8,804 nucleotides of DNA, from assembly GCA_020052115.1 (NCBI GenBank), contig JAGVPR010000028.1, forward strand, positions 1-8,804, read 5' to 3'. Shown in pieces: positions 5,419-8,804 of this stretch. Made by a program: the position numbers and the translations under genes. This DNA is from Candidatus Eiseniibacteriota bacterium (GTDB lineage: Bacteria > Eisenbacteria > RBG-16-71-46 > JAGVPR01). The notes beneath the pieces are model-generated. The model made no database searches. It was given only the letters and a program-made list of their open reading frames with translations, and was not told the DNA's origin. The stretch's first letter is position 1, and each line of letters begins with the position of its first letter.

Positions 5419-6260
5419 GCCAGGCCGAAGAACGTGGCGCTTCCCCACCCGGGCTTCTCTACATCGTCTCGACGCCGATCGGAAATCTAGAGGACATCAC
5501 GCTCCGGGCGCTGCGGATCATCCGCGAGGCGGACATCGTCGCGGCCGAGGACACGCGTCACACCGCCGTGCTCTTGCGGGCCCACGGAATCGAGCGCCGG
5601 CTCGTGAGCTATCACGAGCACAACGAGGCCGCAAGAAGCCGAGAGCTGCTCGGTCAGCTGAGAGCCGGCCGCTCCGTCGCCGTCGTCTCCGACGCGGGAA
5701 CCCCGGGCATCTCGGATCCGGCGTACCGGATCGTGCGGGCAGCGATTGACGAGGGGATCCGCGTCGTGCCCGTGCCGGGCGCCTCCGCGGTGATCACGGC
5801 GCTCGTCTTGGCCGGCTTCCCGTCCGCGGGGTTCGTCTCGCTGGGGTTCCTTCCGCAGAAGGGGCGAGTCCGCCGCGGGGCGCTTGACCGGATCGTTCAA
5901 GAGGATCGGCCCTCGGTCTTCTTCGAGTCGCCTCGGCGGCTGGGGCGCACGCTCGTGGACCTGGCGCAGCTCGCGGGCGACAGACCGGCGGCCGTGCTTC
6001 GCGAGATGACGAAGCTCCACGAGGAGGCCCACCGCGGTACGCTCGGAGAGCTGGCGGCCCTGTTTGCCTCGGCCGCTCCTCGCGGCGAGGTCGTCGTGGT
6101 CGTCGCCGGAGCGGGGCGGCCGGAGATGGAGCTCGATCTCTCCCCGGTGGCGCGCGCGGAGCGTGAGCGGCTCGTGGCCTGCGGGCTGGACGAAGAGGAA
6201 GCGACGCGGCGGGTCGTGGCGCTCTACGGCGCTGGACGGCGCCCGAAGGAGGGGACGTGA
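5415..6260 (+). CDS. rsmI: 16S rRNA (cytidine-1402 2'-O)-methyltransferase RsmI
   Basis: 281 residues. RsmI is a SAM-dependent enzyme of the tetrapyrrole-methylase fold that adds a 2'-O-methyl to C1402 in the decoding centre of 16S rRNA, helping start-codon fidelity. Visible motifs are Ser-Thr-Pro-Ile-Gly-Asn-Leu-Glu-Asp-Ile-Thr at 19-29, Ala-Glu-Asp-Thr-Arg-His at 44-49, Ser-Asp-Ala-Gly-Thr-Pro-Gly-Ile-Ser-Asp-Pro at 92-102, Pro-Val-Pro-Gly-Ala-Ser-Ala at 119-125, Gly-Phe-Leu-Pro at 144-147, Glu-Ser-Pro-Arg-Arg at 171-175 and Arg-Glu-Met-Thr-Lys-Leu-His-Glu-Glu at 196-204. After Ser-Asp-Pro this protein has Ala where Gly is common, a mild change. Residues 1-12 are a polar extension. The start overlaps the aldolase stop and the stop overlaps the next start (GTGA), so translation is coupled both ways. 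Confidence 0.96.
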   Translation: MSQAEERGASPPGLLYIVSTPIGNLEDITLRALRIIREADIVAAEDTRHTAVLLRAHGIERRLVSYHEHNEAARSRELLGQLRAGRSVAVVSDAGTPGISDPAYRIVRAAIDEGIRVVPVPGASAVITALVLAGFPSAGFVSLGFLPQKGRVRRGALDRIVQEDRPSVFFESPRRLGRTLVDLAQLAGDRPAAVLREMTKLHEEAHRGTLGELAALFASAAPRGEVVVVVAGAGRPEMELDLSPVARAERERLVACGLDEEEATRRVVALYGAGRRPKEGT

Positions 6261-6841
6261 AGGCGTTGGTCAGAGCGCGCGCGAAGGAAGCCGCCGGATC
6301 CATCGCAGGGGTTCTCATCGGTCTCAAGGTCACGCCGATGTTCCTCACGGTGCTGGGTCTCCTGCTCTCCGTGGCGGCCGGCGCCGCATTCTGGCGGGGG
6401 GCTTTCCTTCCTGCGGCCGCGCTGATGTTCGCCGGCGGACTGTGCGACATGCTCGACGGAGCGGTGGCGCGGCGCTCCGAGACCGCTTCGCGGTTCGGCG
6501 CGTTCATTGACTCCACTCTCGACCGCTATGCGGAGGCGGTCGTGTTCATCGGCATTCTCCTCCATTCGTTGAAGTCGGCGTCGGAGGCGCAGGTTCTCCT
6601 CACGCTGCTGGCTCTGACCGGATCGTTCATGGTTTCGTACACGCGGGCGCGGGCCGAAGGGCTCGGGCTCCAGTGCTCCGTCGGCCTGATGGAGCGGCCG
6701 GAGCGTTTCCTCGTGCTCATCGTCGGCGCGCTGCTCGGCCCGCGCTGGATGCCGTACGCCTTGGCCTTCCTGGCCGTGACGGCGAACCTCACGGCGCTGC
6801 AGCGGATGATCCACGTGCGCCGCGAGACGCGGGGGAGATGA
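6257..6841 (+). CDS. CDP-alcohol phosphatidyltransferase, possibly inositol-phosphate type
   Basis: 194 residues from a GTG start with AAGGAGGGG at 6246-6254. The full CDP-alcohol phosphotransferase signature is present: Asp64-x-x-Asp67-Gly68-x-x-Ala71-Arg72, Gly81, Asp85 and Asp89, which bind metals and CDP-diacylglycerol. About five or six hydrophobic helices (near 28-46, 49-63, 92-104, 112-128, 150-162, 165-180) fit an inner-membrane enzyme. The reaction class is transfer of a phosphatidyl group from CDP-diacylglycerol to an alcohol. Which alcohol is uncertain: the Tyr-Thr-Arg-Ala-Arg-Ala-Glu-Gly-Leu-Gly run at 128-137 and Met-Glu-Arg-Pro-Glu-Arg at 145-150 resemble actinobacterial phosphatidylinositol-phosphate synthases and archaeal relatives as I remember them, more than PgsA or PssA. 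No inositol-phosphate synthase gene is in the window. It overlaps rsmI by four bases and is followed by tmk after four. Confidence 0.88.
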   Translation: MKALVRARAKEAAGSIAGVLIGLKVTPMFLTVLGLLLSVAAGAAFWRGAFLPAAALMFAGGLCDMLDGAVARRSETASRFGAFIDSTLDRYAEAVVFIGILLHSLKSASEAQVLLTLLALTGSFMVSYTRARAEGLGLQCSVGLMERPERFLVLIVGALLGPRWMPYALAFLAVTANLTALQRMIHVRRETRGR

Positions 6842-6845
6842 CGTC

Positions 6846-7475
6846 ATGCGGGGCTTGTTCGTCACCTTCGAGGGGATCGAGGGAAGCGGGAAGTCTACGC
6901 AGAGCCGGCTCCTCCTGCGGGGACTTCACGACGAAGGTCGCGAGGCGGTTCTCGCGCGCGAGCCGGGCGGAACGGCGATCGGCGAGCGGGTGAGAGACGT
7001 CCTTCTCGATCCGCGTCACACCGGCATGGCGGCGCGCGCCGAGCTTCTGCTCTACCTCGCGGCGCGCGCTCAGCTCGTCGCCGAAGTGATCGTTCCCGCG
7101 CTGGATTCCGGGAAGATCGTCGTGTGCGACCGATACGGTGACGCCTCCGTCGCCTACCAAGGAGGCGGGCGCGGCCTCGGGACGGAGCTCGTCCGCGAGA
7201 TGAACCGGGTGGCCACGGGCGGCCTCTCGCCGGATCTCACCGTGCTTCTCGATCTGCCCGTTGATGAGGGGCTCGCGCGCACGCGGGCGCGAAACCCCGG
7301 ACGACCGGACCGGTTGGAGGCCGAACCGCTCGAGTTCCACGAACGTGTGCGCCGCGCCTATCTCGACATCGCCGAGGCGGAACCGGCGCGCTTTCTCGTC
7401 CTGGATTCGCGCGGACCATCGGAGGAACTGACTCGACGGATCCTCGAGACGGTTCGCGCCCGCCTCCCACGCTGA
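6846..7475 (+). CDS. tmk: Thymidylate kinase
   Basis: 209 residues, the normal length. Thymidylate kinase phosphorylates dTMP to dTDP with ATP, an essential cytoplasmic step to dTTP. The Walker A loop is Gly10-Ile-Glu-Gly-Ser-Gly-Lys-Ser-Thr18. Arg-Glu-Pro-Gly-Gly-Thr at 38-43 is the dTMP-binding motif, Asp-Arg-Tyr at 95-97 the conserved acidic-basic pair, and Ala-Tyr-Gln-Gly-Gly-Gly-Arg-Gly at 103-110 the nucleoside-contacting stretch. The LID, about 145-156, is Arg-rich (Arg145, Arg147, Arg149, Arg153, Arg156), as in the E. coli-like type that uses a LID arginine for catalysis. GGGGGAG at 6831-6837, inside the end of the previous gene, is its ribosome binding site, eight bases before the ATG. 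It is the last gene of the operon; I see no convincing intrinsic terminator after it. Confidence 0.96.
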   Translation: MRGLFVTFEGIEGSGKSTQSRLLLRGLHDEGREAVLAREPGGTAIGERVRDVLLDPRHTGMAARAELLLYLAARAQLVAEVIVPALDSGKIVVCDRYGDASVAYQGGGRGLGTELVREMNRVATGGLSPDLTVLLDLPVDEGLARTRARNPGRPDRLEAEPLEFHERVRRAYLDIAEAEPARFLVLDSRGPSEELTRRILETVRARLPR

Positions 7476-7571
7476 TCCCGCCTGCACGATCGTCCCGGAT
7501 TGGGGGAGCCGACCCTAGGCGTGGGGCGAACCGCGCATCTCCGCCTCCATGGCGTCCGCGCGTCGTCGGAC

Positions 7572-7601
7572 TTGATCTCGAGCCCCGCGCGATGCTACAA
7601 T
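7572..7601 (+). promoter_or_regulatory. Promoter of the S41 protease gene
   Basis: TTGATC at 7572-7577 (four of six) and TACAAT at 7596-7601 (five of six) are 18 bases apart, giving a start near 7608 and a leader of about 66 bases. Between the tmk stop and this promoter (7476-7571) I see no gene and no clear terminator. Confidence 0.55.
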
Positions 7602-7673
7602 TGGTGCGTTCTCTCCTCGATATGAGTTCGCAACTCAGGCCACGCAACATCGTGCCGTCTTCAGGAGGTTTTC

Positions 7674-8804
7674 ATGGCTCACTCGCGGCGACTCGCCGCC
7701 CTGGGCCTTCTGCTGGTCCTTCTTTCTCCCGGTCTCGCGGCCGCTCCGGAGCCGTCGCGAGATCCCGTGGACGACGCTCGCCTGAACCAGGTGCTGGATC
7801 TGATCCGTGAGGAGTACGCGGGCGATGTGGACGCCCGGCGTCTCGCTGACGGGGCGATCCTCGGCATCATGGAGCAGCTCGATTCGCACTCCCGTTACTT
7901 CGATGCGGCCGATTTCGAGGATCTGCGCTCGGGCACCAGCGGTGGCTATGACGGGATCGGCGTCGGTCTCGGCGCCCGCGGCGGCTATCCCGTGATCCTG
8001 ACGGTGACGCCGGGAAGTCCGGCCGCGCGAGCCGGTGTGCATGTGGGCGACCGCATCCTCTCGGTCGGCGGGACTTCAGCGCGAGACATGGAGGTCGCCG
8101 AGGTCTCGCGCTTGCTCCGCGGCCCGGCCCGCACCCGTGTGACGCTCAGCCTTCGTTCGGGCGGGGAAGACGGCTTCACCCAAGAGGTGACGGTTGTCCG
8201 CGCGCCGGTCGTGATTCCCAGCGTCCCCGACGCGATGCTGCTCGAGGGCCGGATCGCGTACATCCGCATTGACCAGTTCACGGAGCACACGAGCGAAGAG
8301 TTCTGCAGCGCCCTCGATCGCGTGAGCGCCGGGAAGCCGCGGGCCATGATCCTGGATCTCAGGGGAAACCCGGGCGGCGTGCTGACGGAAGCCGTGGATG
8401 TCGCGGAGCGCTTCGTGCCCCGGGGCAAGCTGATCGTGACGACCAAGGGCCGCCATCCGTCGCAGGATCGGCTGTACTTCTCGAACGCGCCTCCGCCCAG
8501 GCTGCCGGTTCCGCTCGCGATCCTCGTGGACGAAGGCACCGCGAGCGCGGCCGAGGTCGTGACGGGCGCGCTCCAGGATTGGGATCTTGCCCTGGTGGTG
8601 GGCGAGCGGACCTACGGGAAGGGATCGGTGCAGACGATTCTGCCGCTGGACGGGGGCGGAGGGATCAAGTTGACGACGGCGCGCTACTACACGCCGAGCG
8701 GGCGATCGTTCGATCGTCCTTCCGATGTCGCAGAGGCGCCGGCGGGTGACGCGACGGCCGTGCCGGGCCCGGCCGTGGGCGCGCCGTGGGCGTTCCGTGA
8801 GGCC
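7674..8804 (+). CDS. S41 C-terminal processing peptidase, 3' end cut by window
   Basis: 377 codons are visible and the frame is open at the right edge. Residues 1-24 are a signal peptide (Arg-Arg, Leu-rich core, Ala-Ala-Ala before Pro25), so the enzyme should act in the periplasm. A PDZ domain (about 92-178) holds Tyr-Asp-Gly-Ile-Gly-Val and Pro-Gly-Ser-Pro-Ala-Ala-Arg-Ala-Gly, which binds substrate C-termini. The S41 domain follows: Ile-Leu-Asp-Leu-Arg-Gly-Asn-Pro-Gly-Gly at 226-235, the nucleophile Ser291 in Gly-Thr-Ala-Ser-Ala-Ala-Glu, and the general base Lys316 in Tyr-Gly-Lys-Gly-Ser-Val-Gln. The Ser-Lys spacing of 25 matches E. coli Prc. The family trims or degrades envelope proteins from their C-termini. 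After Pro-Ser-Gly-Arg-Ser the sequence becomes Ala/Pro-rich (from about 352) instead of the common Gly-Ile-x-Pro-Asp segment. AGGAGG at 7663-7668, five bases before the ATG, fixes the start. Confidence 0.95.
   Translation, partial: MAHSRRLAALGLLLVLLSPGLAAAPEPSRDPVDDARLNQVLDLIREEYAGDVDARRLADGAILGIMEQLDSHSRYFDAADFEDLRSGTSGGYDGIGVGLGARGGYPVILTVTPGSPAARAGVHVGDRILSVGGTSARDMEVAEVSRLLRGPARTRVTLSLRSGGEDGFTQEVTVVRAPVVIPSVPDAMLLEGRIAYIRIDQFTEHTSEEFCSALDRVSAGKPRAMILDLRGNPGGVLTEAVDVAERFVPRGKLIVTTKGRHPSQDRLYFSNAPPPRLPVPLAILVDEGTASAAEVVTGALQDWDLALVVGERTYGKGSVQTILPLDGGGGIKLTTARYYTPSGRSFDRPSDVAEAPAGDATAVPGPAVGAPWAFREA

Noticed and set aside
5794..6516. Long minus-strand open frame, rich in Arg, Pro and Ala, antisense to rsmI and the CDP-alcohol transferase gene.
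   Set aside because: It is typical of antisense frames in GC-rich genes and both plus-strand genes are secure.
7476..7571. Search for a tmk terminator or small gene.
   Set aside because: There are only short GC-rich pairings without a T-tract, and no frame with a plausible start.

Overview
This is a GC-rich window from a chromosome that looks diderm (Gram-negative type) and bacterial. It has an outer-membrane-barrel-like protein with a signal peptide and a C-terminal Phe, plus a periplasmic S41 protease, alongside housekeeping genes (HU-family protein, RsmI, thymidylate kinase). I cannot place the organism from sequence alone. The gene mix and GC content would suit an uncultured high-GC lineage such as a candidate phylum of the FCB group; this is a weak inference. 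I see no phage, transposon, CRISPR, tRNA or rRNA.

Layout. (1) 1-1656: the 3' end of a helical-repeat protein gene overlaps by 4 bases the start of a gene for a secreted, probably beta-barrel protein; both are unrecognised families. (2) 1670-2481: a strong sigma70-like promoter and a CdaR/YbbR-domain membrane protein, without the diadenylate cyclase gene that often precedes it. (3) 2482-3041: a 560-base gene-free stretch, visibly less GC-rich than its surroundings. It carries a candidate minus-strand small RNA with its own promoter-like sequence and U-tract, several inverted repeats, and the promoter and leader of the HU-family gene. (4) 3042-3326: the HU/IHF-family DNA-binding protein, ended by a perfect 11-bp hairpin that it shares with the convergent gene. 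(5) 3427-4143, minus: a YugP-type membrane zinc metallopeptidase. (6) 4158-4368: a divergent intergenic region whose two promoters face each other. (7) 4369-7475: a tight operon, threonine aldolase - RsmI - CDP-alcohol phosphatidyltransferase - thymidylate kinase, with 4-base overlaps or a 4-base gap at each junction. (8) 7572-8804: a promoter and an S41 C-terminal processing protease that runs off the window.

The operon genes serve different pathways (amino acid, ribosome modification, lipid headgroup, dTTP supply), so its unity looks like growth-linked co-expression rather than one pathway. The coding genes are mostly ordinary. The least explained parts are the structured 2527-2709 interval, the facing promoters with terminator-like hairpins before the aldolase, and the first two genes. 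I did not find a convincing new multi-gene system.
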